From NCBI GenBank assembly GCA_009859145.1, contig VRVR01000016.1, positions 131,780-195,779 on the forward strand: a DNA stretch of 64,000 nucleotides, written 5' to 3'. This document shows positions 51,581 to 59,673 of the stretch, one piece after another. Under the pieces are notes generated by a model. That model was not told the origin of the DNA. It saw only the letters and a list, made by a program, of their open reading frames with translations, and did not search any database. Each line of letters opens with the position of its first letter. The stretch's first letter is position 1. Source of the DNA: Andalucia godoyi (lineage: Eukaryota > Discoba > Jakobea > Jakobida > Andaluciidae). Made by a program: the position numbers and the translations under genes.

Positions 51581-52231
51581 ATGGGAAACAAGACCTCTGC
51601 TCCTCCGAAAGACCGCACCCCGGAAAAATCCCCGAGTTCGCGAACAAAGTCAAAGAAGAAGCAGCGCGATTCCAAGAGCCGGCTTGTCGACAAGAATTCG
51701 TTTTCGATGTTTGTTGAAATGGAGGAACAGCCCGAAGTCAAGAGCCCGGATGGCAGCGTTGAGCGGGTAACGATCGAAGACTTTCCGTCTCAGTGTGAGT
51801 TTCAGCAGTCGTCGTGGAAGAATGAATCCAGTGCAACGGTGCAACTGTGTGTGAAAATCGAAGGGGTGCTCAAGTCGATCGACGCGTACATTGGCAAAGA
51901 CGGTTCCTTTACGTGTTCCATTCCCGTTGGTCCCAAAGTATGCATTGTGTACTCTGCTCTCAACGAAAGAGCCGAAGAAGAGTTCACCCTGGGATGTGGT
52001 AGTCGTCAAATATCATCGTCAGACTGTGGTGCGGTCATCCGCGATGGATCCTCCTCGCTGTTTGCGGTCGAGAGAGTTATCAACAGCATTGCAGTGCGCA
52101 CTGATTCGGAGCCGTGTTCAAAGTCAAAATCCAAGGCCAAAACGCGAGCAGAAAAGACAAAGAGCGCAAAGAAGAGATGCAACATGCATGTGGACAGCTA
52201 CACTGGAGAAGGTGTCTTGGCTGAATCTTAG
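51581..52231 (+). CDS. Unrecognised protein with predicted N-myristoylation signal
   Basis: A single-exon protein of 216 residues. I chose ATG 51581 because it gives MGNKTSAPPK: Gly-2 and Ser-6 fit the N-myristoyltransferase consensus. The sequence is Lys-rich at both ends (SKKKQRDSKSRL, KSKAKTRAEKTKSAKKR), which would add membrane affinity through acidic lipids. The centre (~75-165: ATVQLCVKIEGVLKSIDAYI, GPKVCIVYSALNERAEEEF) looks like a small beta domain. Together this suggests a peripheral protein at the inner membrane face. Family unknown. Confidence 0.65.
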   Translation: MGNKTSAPPKDRTPEKSPSSRTKSKKKQRDSKSRLVDKNSFSMFVEMEEQPEVKSPDGSVERVTIEDFPSQCEFQQSSWKNESSATVQLCVKIEGVLKSIDAYIGKDGSFTCSIPVGPKVCIVYSALNERAEEEFTLGCGSRQISSSDCGAVIRDGSSSLFAVERVINSIAVRTDSEPCSKSKSKAKTRAEKTKSAKKRCNMHVDSYTGEGVLAES

Positions 52232-52710
52232 TACCATTCCCCGAGACCTTCCTCAGTTCCGCCTTCATTCCCTCCTCTTCTCGTCGTCGATTGCACACAT
52301 GTATATTTCAATCCCCTCGACATAATAAAATGTGAATTTAAAAAAGAAAAAAAGAAATCTGAAGAACAAAAGGAAACAGTCACAGTCCTCCTTCGTCCAT
52401 TCCGGGGCGCAGCCGGCAGCGTCTTCTGTTTCGCTGCCTATTTGGGACAAAAAATTTCCGATGCGAATGTCGCTTGATTCTTCGGGATGATGCTACCGTC
52501 TTTTTTTTCTCCTCAATATTCTAAAAGTTCCAACTGAAACAACCTCCTCCGCAAACCCAAGGAAACGATCGTTTCTGCAAAATCCCTCTTTCCTTCTTCT
52601 TTTTAGAGTTTTCGAGATTGCATTTTTCATTGACGGAAAAGAAAGAGCGTTTTTTTTCACCAGGGGCGTTAAGAGGGAGAAAAGCGGAGAAGTTGAAAGG
52701 GCAGGAATTC
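52232..52710. other. Intergenic
   Basis: An A-rich stretch at 52335-52375 and poly-T at 52500-52510 precede the TPR gene. No gene is seen. Confidence 0.45.
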
Positions 52711-54465
52711 ATGATGGCGTCTCCGGCTGTTCCTATTTTGCGAGTCGACAAGACTCCTGTTCGCCGAGCCTTTAATCGTCCGTCGCCGCTCAGCAACAGT
52801 GGTGAACTGCGGATGCAAGGTTTATCGATCAGTAGTATTCCTGCATATTCAAGTCCACAGCATTTGCAAGCTGTAAAAGCTGCCAAAACAATTGATTCTC
52901 TTATTGTGCCGACCGCAGCTCCGTCGCCACGATCGGCACTCAGCAGAGGACTATCAAGCGACCGAGGACATTTGAGGATTTTGTCGAGCGATTCCAATCT
53001 GCAAGACTCGTTTCGAGACTCCAACAGTCCTTCTGCGTCACTCGGGTCTGCACGGAAGCGACTGGCGGATTCTCTGGTGGCTGCCGGGGAACCTGTTTCT
53101 CATATGCAAAGTGCTCACAACGCATTTGCCATTCACTGTATGTGTCTGTTTCCCCCCTCTTCTTTTCTCTACGTGTTCTGTTTCCTCGGTCTTTTTTCAA
53201 TCTGCCGTTTTTCCGTTTCCATTCTGTCAGTGGTTTCAATCTGTTCCGCATTTTCCATCCTGGATCTGACTTTTTTCCGTTTCTTTTCTTTTCTTTTTAT
53301 TTTTATATATATTTTTTTGGTGATTCCAGCTCCAAACGAGGAGAAATCTCCAATGTCGGTGATTCAAAATCCCGCGGTTGGTTTCCCTTCCAGCCATTCT
53401 GTTTCGTCTCCGTCTTCAGCTGGTGCAAACCGCAAGTTGAATTCTCGAGACTCTCCTTCTCAACGACTGAAGACTCCGGGGACTCCGGGGACTCCACGGT
53501 CGAGCTCATTGCGGCCACATGTCCCCAAGCGCATTGAGCCCACCCGAGAACTACTGTTCCCACCTCGCGAAGGCGATTCTGCGGATTTGTATTCTGCAGC
53601 GAGGACGACGCAACAGATCCAGGTCGACGGCGAGGTCACCACGTACAATCCAAATCGCGACGGTGGCTTTGCAAGACCGTCCACGTCCCCCATCAAAGGA
53701 GTCTCGAAGAGCTTGGCGGATTTCAAGATGCTGGCGGCCGCATGCCAACGAAGCGGCCGCACAAGACAGGAGGGCCAGGCATACTACAAGATGGCGGTGC
53801 TGTACGAGAACAAGGGATTGAATAAGCAATCCCTTGAATGCTATGAACGATTTTTGGCAATTGCCAGGCGGTTGCAGGACTTTGACTCGGAGGTCCTGGC
53901 ATTGAATTGTTTAGGAATCTTGTGTCAGCGCATCGGTGGTGCGGAGTATATTGAGCGTGCATTGGAGTATCATGCAGCGCACTTGCAGTTGGAGGATCAT
54001 GAAGGTCGATATGCGGCCCATGTCAATATTGGGCTTGCCCACATGTCTCTTGCTGCTTTTGATCGTGCCCAGCACCATTTTAAAGAGGCTCTGCAATACG
54101 CAATTCGGCTTGAAAACATCGAGGGTGAGAGCGTTGCACTCGCCAATCTTGCCAAAGTGTCGAAAGTGCTGGGGGATGTCGAGACGGCAAAGGCCTGCAT
54201 TGAGAGACGCGTGGAGCTTGCCGGCATGCTGAATGACAATCTTGCCAACAGCGAATCGCTTTCGGGTCTTGCCGATTTTGCAATGGAAGACGGCGATCCA
54301 GTTCGTGCCTCAGCATTCTTTGATCAGGCTAGGAACAATGCGCGGCATGCCGGGGACGTATCTGCCGTCAAGCGGGTCTCTGTCAAGCTTGGTATATCTG
54401 TTGGAAACTCACAGTTCGAGGATTTGGTTCGGCAGCTCGGTTCGCAGATGCGAAATTCTCCTTGA
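52711..54465 (+). CDS. TPR-repeat protein
   Basis: Exons 52711-53137 and 53330-54465 (520 residues). The 192-base intron (GTATGT...TTCCAG) is a multiple of three without stops, so an unspliced frame also reads through it as a false hydrophobic segment. Splicing gives NAFAIHSPNEEKSPM. Residues ~1-240 are disordered. From ~250 a series of tetratricopeptide helices follows: YYKMAVLYENKGLNKQSLEC, ALNCLGILCQRIGGAEYIER, AHVNIGLAHMSLAAFDRAQH, ALANLAKVSKVLGDVETAKA, SLSGLADFAMEDGDPVRASA. The repeat style is like TTC29 and related flagellar TPR proteins, but the family cannot be fixed by eye. It probably acts as a protein scaffold. Confidence 0.78.
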   Translation: MMASPAVPILRVDKTPVRRAFNRPSPLSNSGELRMQGLSISSIPAYSSPQHLQAVKAAKTIDSLIVPTAAPSPRSALSRGLSSDRGHLRILSSDSNLQDSFRDSNSPSASLGSARKRLADSLVAAGEPVSHMQSAHNAFAIHCMCLFPPSSFLYVFCFLGLFSICRFSVSILSVVSICSAFSILDLTFFRFFSFLFIFIYIFLVIPAPNEEKSPMSVIQNPAVGFPSSHSVSSPSSAGANRKLNSRDSPSQRLKTPGTPGTPRSSSLRPHVPKRIEPTRELLFPPREGDSADLYSAARTTQQIQVDGEVTTYNPNRDGGFARPSTSPIKGVSKSLADFKMLAAACQRSGRTRQEGQAYYKMAVLYENKGLNKQSLECYERFLAIARRLQDFDSEVLALNCLGILCQRIGGAEYIERALEYHAAHLQLEDHEGRYAAHVNIGLAHMSLAAFDRAQHHFKEALQYAIRLENIEGESVALANLAKVSKVLGDVETAKACIERRVELAGMLNDNLANSESLSGLADFAMEDGDPVRASAFFDQARNNARHAGDVSAVKRVSVKLGISVGNSQFEDLVRQLGSQMRNSP

Positions 54466-54723
54466 TAATTATATTTCACATTTCCCCGATGCATCCGTTT
54501 TCATCTTCTTCGGCAACGTCTTTTTTCTTCTTTTTTCTTTTTCGGCTGTGCTGCGAGCCTTCGTAGTTGCAATGTATGATAGATTCTTCGTGATATATAT
54601 ATATTATTTTTAAAAAAAAGTAATTATGCCCTTTTGTAAAAATATCCACTTAAGAATTTAAAACCTATGTGTTCCCACATGGGATCCCGATGTACATGAC
54701 GCCCCCCTTGCGTCCCTGCGACG

Positions 54724-55134
54724 GTGGGCCGCCTCAGGGCGGATCGGAGGCGTCCGAGCCAGATCTCTCACCGCACGTACAACATCGAGAAGATTGAAAA
54801 GGCCGTCGGGCAACCCCGTCGAAGCGAGACGATCGTGCTTCATGCTGTCGTGGAGGAGAAATTATGGGGGTTTCAACAGCAATTGTTGCACAAAGCACAC
54901 GGGTTCAGGGACTGGCAGAGCCAGGTCGCCATTGTCACGGAATAATAACACTTCCACGGCATGCAGATTGTGTGACATGATCCACCCGTCACTTCGGTGG
55001 AAACAAGATCTTCACATGTCCACAGTGCGCATGACAGGGCCTATTCCTCCTTCCCGGTGCTGCAACGCAGTTCAGATGCAACATCCATTGTGCGTCGTCC
55101 GCGATGGCTATGGATGATCAGTGTACAACGTAGG
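54724..55134 (+). pseudogene. Fanzor relic D: RuvC-II to 3' end
   Basis: In the gap between convergent TPR and NCAPH2 genes, the plus strand reads GFQQQLLHKAHGFRDWQSQ then VAIVTE (coded to 54945), equivalent to the FRxxLxxKAxE..VxVVTE segment with the RuvC-II Glu. After two stops comes TSTACRLCDMIHPSLRWKQD (54948-55007), the first zinc-ribbon half (TSKTCGxCG..H..LGGNK). In another frame TCPQCA at 55015-55032 is the second half. A degraded RuvC-III follows (DRAY..., with GAATQFRCNIHCA in a third frame). It ends with the shared terminal sequence at 55118-55134, overlapping the NCAPH2 coding end on the other strand. Multiple stops and frameshifts; no RuvC-I found. Confidence 0.75.
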
Positions 55135-56997
55135 CGTCCATTCAACAGTGACAACATCACGAAGTTCATCGGAAACTTTCTTCAAGTGCAAAGTTTCGGC
55201 GTCTCCGGAAAGAAGCAAATTACCATCGCAAGCGAGCTGCAAGACCGTTAAAAAGGCTCTGCACACCTCGTACACAGGCTTATCCACCATGGCTTCTGCG
55301 AAATCAACATCATCAACCTCCTGCAGGAGCTCGACCTTGTACTCCTTCATGTCGAACGGCCGGTGTGCTTCCTGCTCTTCAAGAACGGGCAGAACTTTTG
55401 CCTCCCATTCGGCAATCCGTCTGGACAGCTCCTCATCCTCTTCAATTCTCTTGTAGTACCCCACGTAATTCAGAGCTTGTGGTTGGGATTCCACCACACG
55501 ACCCACTTCAGGAACGTCGCGAAAGTCATTGACGAAATCCTCGTCAATCCCGAGGTCTCCGCCGTCGTCGAATGCTCCAAATCCGGCACCAGCGCCGTCA
55601 TGATCGTCTTCACCGAACCCCAGCTCCTCCACTCCTCCATAGCTACCTGGATGATCGACGGTGGAAGAAACCGGTGGATCAACGGCTTCTGCAGTGCCGA
55701 TGGCCTCTGCCATGGTTACCGTTTCCAAGCGCCTTCTCCGCATGGTTCTGTTGATGCGCGTTGCATCCCTTGACATGCAGATCATCAAACTTTCCGCTGC
55801 TCCCCTTCGTGAATGCACATATTCATGGATTTGCTTCAAATATAATGACCGAAAGTCTGCTGGTTTGGCGGTGTCAAACGTCGTTCGTTTGGGGAATGCA
55901 CCCACAGACGCATTCTTCTTCGACTCCGCAGGAATGGTGGCCTTGCGGAAAGGAGCATTCAGTGCATTTTGCTGCTCCTCATGCGGATCGAGAAGCTTCC
56001 AAACGTCCCGGGCACGAGCATGTTGCGTGTTCACAGGGGTTTGCGCTCCCTGACCGACGGAAGCATCTGCAGATCTCGTTTGCGACCGCGTTTGCCGCGT
56101 CTCGGAGGGAGCAACGTCGACTGGATCTCCTGGCGAAGGAGGCGCAGCGCTTGCACTGACGCGAGGAGCCACGTGAGAGACATCCAGCCCAAGTCCAGCG
56201 TCGGAATTCTGCCCAACTGGCGAATACACACCGCCATCGAAATCGCCACCACCAAAGCCGAGATCCTCATCGAACGCTTGCTGTGTCTGGATTTGGCTTG
56301 ACCCGTCTTTTGCTGCGCTTTCTTGCGATATCGCTTGTGGATTCCAAGACCCTTGTTCTTGCTGAGACATCCGAATATCGAGAATTCCAGACTCATTCAG
56401 CGAACACTCTGCAATCCGAAGTCGTGGCTCGTCCGCTCCGCCAACAGAAACCAAAGGAGCCACCACAGCCTGAAAGCTCAGTGCAAGTGCGTCTTGAAGG
56501 GACAATGCATTTTGCGACCCAGAGCCAGACACAGCGTGTCCCACAGCCCGCGTGGGTTGGGAATGCGTGTTTGCGTCAAGTTGCGCCATCGGCAAATCAA
56601 TGTTCTTTCCTTCCGGTAAATCATCCAGCGGCAACAGCGGCGCGTCTTCATCACCCCAATACGAATTGTTAAGTTTAAAAGTCATGTCGACATCTCTGGG
56701 CCCTTTTCCCGCCGCTTCTTCAGGAGCCGTTCCAGTCAGTTTCGACAAGGTATGATACAGCAAACCGTGCAAATTCTCAATCTTTTTGGAATAAATCGAT
56801 GTGGAATCTCGAATAATAGTCGCTGCTTCAATGAAATCAAGATTTGAAACGGGTGCCTTTCCAGGTTCGATATGAAACGTAAAGTGAAGACTGGAAATCT
56901 CCCGAAAATACTCTTCCAGTCTCCCCGAGAGATCAATGTCCCATTCGCTGGCTGCATTCGCCAGAACCGCAGAAAGCAGCTCTTGCAGCTCCTTCAT
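55108..56997 (-). CDS. NCAPH2: Condensin-2 complex subunit H2 (beta-kleisin)
   Basis: A single-exon protein of 629 residues from ATG 56997. The N-terminus matches the kleisin-beta start: WDIDLSGRLEEYFREISSLH, NLDFIEAATIIRDSTSIYSK and KIENLHGLLYHTL. The middle has acidic FGFG/DLGFGGGDFDGG motifs, as in NCAPH2. The C-terminus, DFAEAMVDKPVYEVCRAFLT, VLQLACDGNLLL and LHLKKVSDELRD, is the winged-helix part that binds the SMC ATPase head. NCAPH2 bridges SMC2-SMC4 and recruits the HEAT subunits in condensin II, for chromosome compaction. The last seven or so residues and the stop lie in sequence shared with the Fanzor element end. Confidence 0.9.
   Translation of the reverse strand: MKELQELLSAVLANAASEWDIDLSGRLEEYFREISSLHFTFHIEPGKAPVSNLDFIEAATIIRDSTSIYSKKIENLHGLLYHTLSKLTGTAPEEAAGKGPRDVDMTFKLNNSYWGDEDAPLLPLDDLPEGKNIDLPMAQLDANTHSQPTRAVGHAVSGSGSQNALSLQDALALSFQAVVAPLVSVGGADEPRLRIAECSLNESGILDIRMSQQEQGSWNPQAISQESAAKDGSSQIQTQQAFDEDLGFGGGDFDGGVYSPVGQNSDAGLGLDVSHVAPRVSASAAPPSPGDPVDVAPSETRQTRSQTRSADASVGQGAQTPVNTQHARARDVWKLLDPHEEQQNALNAPFRKATIPAESKKNASVGAFPKRTTFDTAKPADFRSLYLKQIHEYVHSRRGAAESLMICMSRDATRINRTMRRRRLETVTMAEAIGTAEAVDPPVSSTVDHPGSYGGVEELGFGEDDHDGAGAGFGAFDDGGDLGIDEDFVNDFRDVPEVGRVVESQPQALNYVGYYKRIEEDEELSRRIAEWEAKVLPVLEEQEAHRPFDMKEYKVELLQEVDDVDFAEAMVDKPVYEVCRAFLTVLQLACDGNLLLSGDAETLHLKKVSDELRDVVTVEWTPTLYTDHP
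55118..55134 (+). repeat. Fanzor-family terminal sequence, copy 3
   Basis: TCAGTGTACAACGTAGG, one base different from copies 1 and 2. On the minus strand it codes PTLYTD, near the C-terminus of NCAPH2. Confidence 0.65.
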
Positions 56998-57823
56998 TTA
57001 TGAAAACAACCAAGAAACACAGACTCAGACAAAGAAAAGAAAAACACTGGCTGATCGCTTTTAGCGACGAGGATAAATACGGTACAATGACGGGGCGAGA
57101 AGATAATTGAATTACTATAATTATTATTATGATTATTTGTTTGCACTTTTGCACTCTTGCAGTAATGTGTGTGCGAATGGATGATCTTTGAATGAAGCAA
57201 AAACGTACGAAAAAGCGCAATTGGGAAATCTGAGCTCGAGTGGAACAATAACGAGCGCTGTCTGAGCGGGAAAAAAGAAAACGAGGACAGAAGTCCGGTG
57301 AATAGTGCTTGATTCTGTGGTTAGCATCAGCTCGGCTCCAAAAATATCCGGCAGCTAGGGTTGTTTGCGTAATGAGACCTCATTTAGGTGTTTTTCTTTG
57401 TTTGGTGTTGAGGGAGGGAAAGGAAAAGCACGCCCAGGGTTAGACGCTTCGATTTGCACTCCCCTGCTGTTCCTCCCCTTTCCTTCTGCGTAAATTGAAA
57501 AACAAAAATTCTGTGCATCCGAGATTAGGTGTTTCTGTTTCTTTCTTCGTGCACGATCCCTTTGTCTCATAGGTACGTACGTCGTTTTTTTTTTCATTCT
57601 TGCCTGTTCTCCCTGTGTTGCATTCTGTGGCATCATCATTTCTTCGTCGTTTTTTTTAGCGGATCGAAGCTGGAGGGCCATTGGATTGGATTCTCACGCA
57701 ATCTTGTTTTTTTATTCCCCTTCTTCGTTCCTTTCCTTTTGCTCGGTTCCTGACGAATTCTGTATTTTACTCATTTGCTCTGCTGTTGTTCATTTCTTCG
57801 CGATCTTTCGTCAATAGAATATC
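56998..57823. other. Divergent intergenic region, NCAPH2 / eL24
   Basis: A region of 826 bases holding both promoters. Relevant to eL24 are CTAGGGTT at 57355-57362, CAGGGTTAG at 57435-57443 and a pyrimidine-rich stretch (57580-57740) before the start codon. No gene is seen. Confidence 0.5.
57355..57362 (+). promoter_or_regulatory. Candidate ribosomal-protein promoter motif (CTAGGGTT)
   Basis: CTAGGGTT, the complement of the plant-type telo-box core AACCCTAG, upstream of eL24. The same core is doubled upstream of eL37 at 59240-59257. Confidence 0.4.
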
Positions 57824-58300
57824 ATGTCGATCAAGGCTGACACCTGCTTGTTCTCGGGTTTCAAGATCTGGCCCGGCCACGGAATCCGCTATGTGCCCTG
57901 CATCTCTGTTCAGACCACCCGCCCCGTGTTCTCGTTCCTGAACTCCAAGTGCAAGAACCTCTTCCACCAGAAGAAGAACCCCCGCAAGTTTAACTGGACT
58001 GTTGTTTACCGCCGCGTCAACAAGAAGGGAACTGTCGAGGAAATCTCCAAGAAGCGTGTCCGCCGCACCACTCGTGTCCAGCGTTCGATTGTTGGTCTGG
58101 ACATTGAGGAGCTCAAGAAGCGCCGTGCAGAGAAGCCCAAGGAACGCGCAGATGCCCGCGCTGCCGCCCTCAAGGAGGTTAAGGACCGCAAGACTGGATC
58201 AAAGAAGACCGCCACCCACGCCCCGACGAAGGCAGAACCTTCGTTCAAGGCCCAGAAGCACCAAGGTGGAAAGGGTAAGGTTACCGCCACTTCCCGCTAA
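57824..58300 (+). CDS. RPL24: 60S ribosomal protein eL24
   Basis: A single-exon protein of 158 residues from ATG 57824. The N-terminal domain DTCLFSGFKIWPGHGIRYVP, then RPVFSFLNSKCKNLFHQKKN and PRKFNWTVVYRRVNKKGTVE, is diagnostic of eL24, followed by RRTTRVQRSIVGLDIEELKK and a Lys/Ala-rich helical tail. Length equals that of fungal and animal forms. Codon use strongly favours C-ending codons, unlike its neighbours, as expected for very high expression. It sits in the large subunit near the intersubunit bridge and aids initiation. The first cysteine of the family's N-terminal zinc-binding set is kept (C8), but the set is incomplete, as in most eukaryotes. Confidence 0.97.
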   Translation: MSIKADTCLFSGFKIWPGHGIRYVPCISVQTTRPVFSFLNSKCKNLFHQKKNPRKFNWTVVYRRVNKKGTVEEISKKRVRRTTRVQRSIVGLDIEELKKRRAEKPKERADARAAALKEVKDRKTGSKKTATHAPTKAEPSFKAQKHQGGKGKVTATSR

Positions 58301-58588
58301 AGGATCCATTGAGTTTATACTATTTGCTACAGGACAGCATGTTGCTTGCGCAAAGTAAAGATAAATACAGAAGAAAAAACAAACGAGAGAATAACGTGCG
58401 TGGCATCGCAGGCCTTTTTCCCTTGTGTGCCGTCGTCGGCAGAAACTGCCCAAAAATGATGATAAGACCGGAATTTGCAAAGGATTCGACAAATAGTCGC
58501 TTTTATGTATTTTAAACAGCAAAAAGTAGCCTTTTTCACAACAAAGTCATCAAAGTCTAGAACAAAGGGACAGAGAGCAAACATCTGT

Positions 58589-59104
58589 TTATGCCTTGGG
58601 GGCAGTCACAGACCCAGTGCGGAAACCGTTCTTGAACTTCTGAGTAACAGTCTTGAGGTAGCGCATGCGGCCGGATCCGGTAGTCTTGCGTCGCTTTGCC
58701 TTATCAGACCAGTTGTCTACGATATTGGAGAGGAGAGGAAAGGAAAAAAAGAAAGAAAAAAAACATGAGTATTCGGGGGGGAAAAGGCGAGTGCAAAACA
58801 AACCATTCTTGCCGTGGTCGGGAGAGAGACCGAGGCAACACGAAAGCGACTATTCCGAAAAAAAACATACAAGAACGAATCTTGGCTGCAGGGTATCCGC
58901 ATGCTGCGCACGTCTTCTTCTGTGCATGGAAAGAGCGGCGATTGCAGCGGATGCAGAGAACGTGAGTCTTCACGTGGCGCTTTCCGAAACTGGTGGTACC
59001 TTTGGTCTATATTGTTGGAAGAAAGAAGAAGAAAAGAACATGTAAGCTTTCAGATTTCGTGCAAAAACATATCGCGTGTGCTCAACTATCGAGGGTCATA
59101 CCAT
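58589..59104 (-). CDS. RPL37: 60S ribosomal protein eL37
   Basis: Three exons: 59102-59104 (the ATG alone, GTATGA donor), 58871-59006 and 58589-58716, joining to 267 bases and 88 residues, the length of the yeast protein. The spliced sequence reads [19 protein letters not shown], then zinc cysteines C19/C22 (LCIRCNRR) and C34/C37 ([12 protein letters not shown]). Across the second junction it gives [18 protein letters not shown] and then [19 protein letters not shown]. Tyr is restored exactly at the junction, which confirms the splice sites. An intron right after the initiator ATG is also known in other eukaryotic eL37 genes. Function: large-subunit rRNA-binding zinc protein near the exit tunnel. 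Confidence 0.95.
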
Positions 59105-59239
59105 TTCCGACTAATTTGTGAAGATCCAGGCAACAAGGAAACGAAGCAAAACAAAAAAAATTGAAAAAAAAACTGTGATCTGCCCAATCGACTTGCTTTC
59201 TTGGTGGCCACGAAGGAAAAGAAAGGACAGGAAAACTGC

Positions 59240-59257
59240 AACCCTAGGTCTAGGGTT
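59240..59257 (-). promoter_or_regulatory. Candidate ribosomal-protein promoter element, palindromic AACCCTAG/CTAGGGTT
   Basis: AACCCTAGGTCTAGGGTT, an inverted pair of the telo-box-like core, 136-153 bases upstream of the eL37 ATG. The core also occurs upstream of eL24. Known ribosomal-protein promoters in plants and fungi use ACCCTA-type boxes. Use here is inferred. Confidence 0.45.
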
Positions 59258-59673
59258 TTTTTTCATCTTGTCGACCAATTTTCGGGAGGGAGGTTGCCTA
59301 AATAAAGCATTTGTTAGTGGAACAACGATGGCGCTACCATCAATCAGCTCGGTTTCAGCTGCCAGTTGATGCTTGCAGGAAGGAGGAGGGGGGAAGGGGA
59401 AGGAAAAAAGGAAAAGCCACCATCCCGCCGTTACAGCGCCAACTACAGAATTTGCCACGCTCCCGATTTCCAGAGTTTTCAAGACTAGCCAAAAAAATAT
59501 ATAAAATAGTGATATTAAAACATTAAAAAACAACAAACCATTTACATTTTCCATTCTCATTGCGTACTGCATCTCATTATTCTGTCTTTGGTGCTGCTGC
59601 TCCTGTTGTTGTTGTTGTTGTGACTGCGTATTTGTGGAATCCGAGTTTCAACGAAGAGACGATACGACTGAGA
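59258..59673. other. Divergent intergenic region, eL37 / GBP
   Basis: A mixture of A-rich and purine-rich (59380-59415, GGAGG/GGGAAGG) sequence. A GTTGTTGTT run at 59600-59620 precedes the GBP gene. No gene is seen. Confidence 0.45.

Noticed and set aside
53138-53329. Apparent transmembrane segments in the TPR protein
   Set aside because: They fall exactly in a GT-AG intron with a GTATGT donor. Splicing gives a continuous polar sequence.
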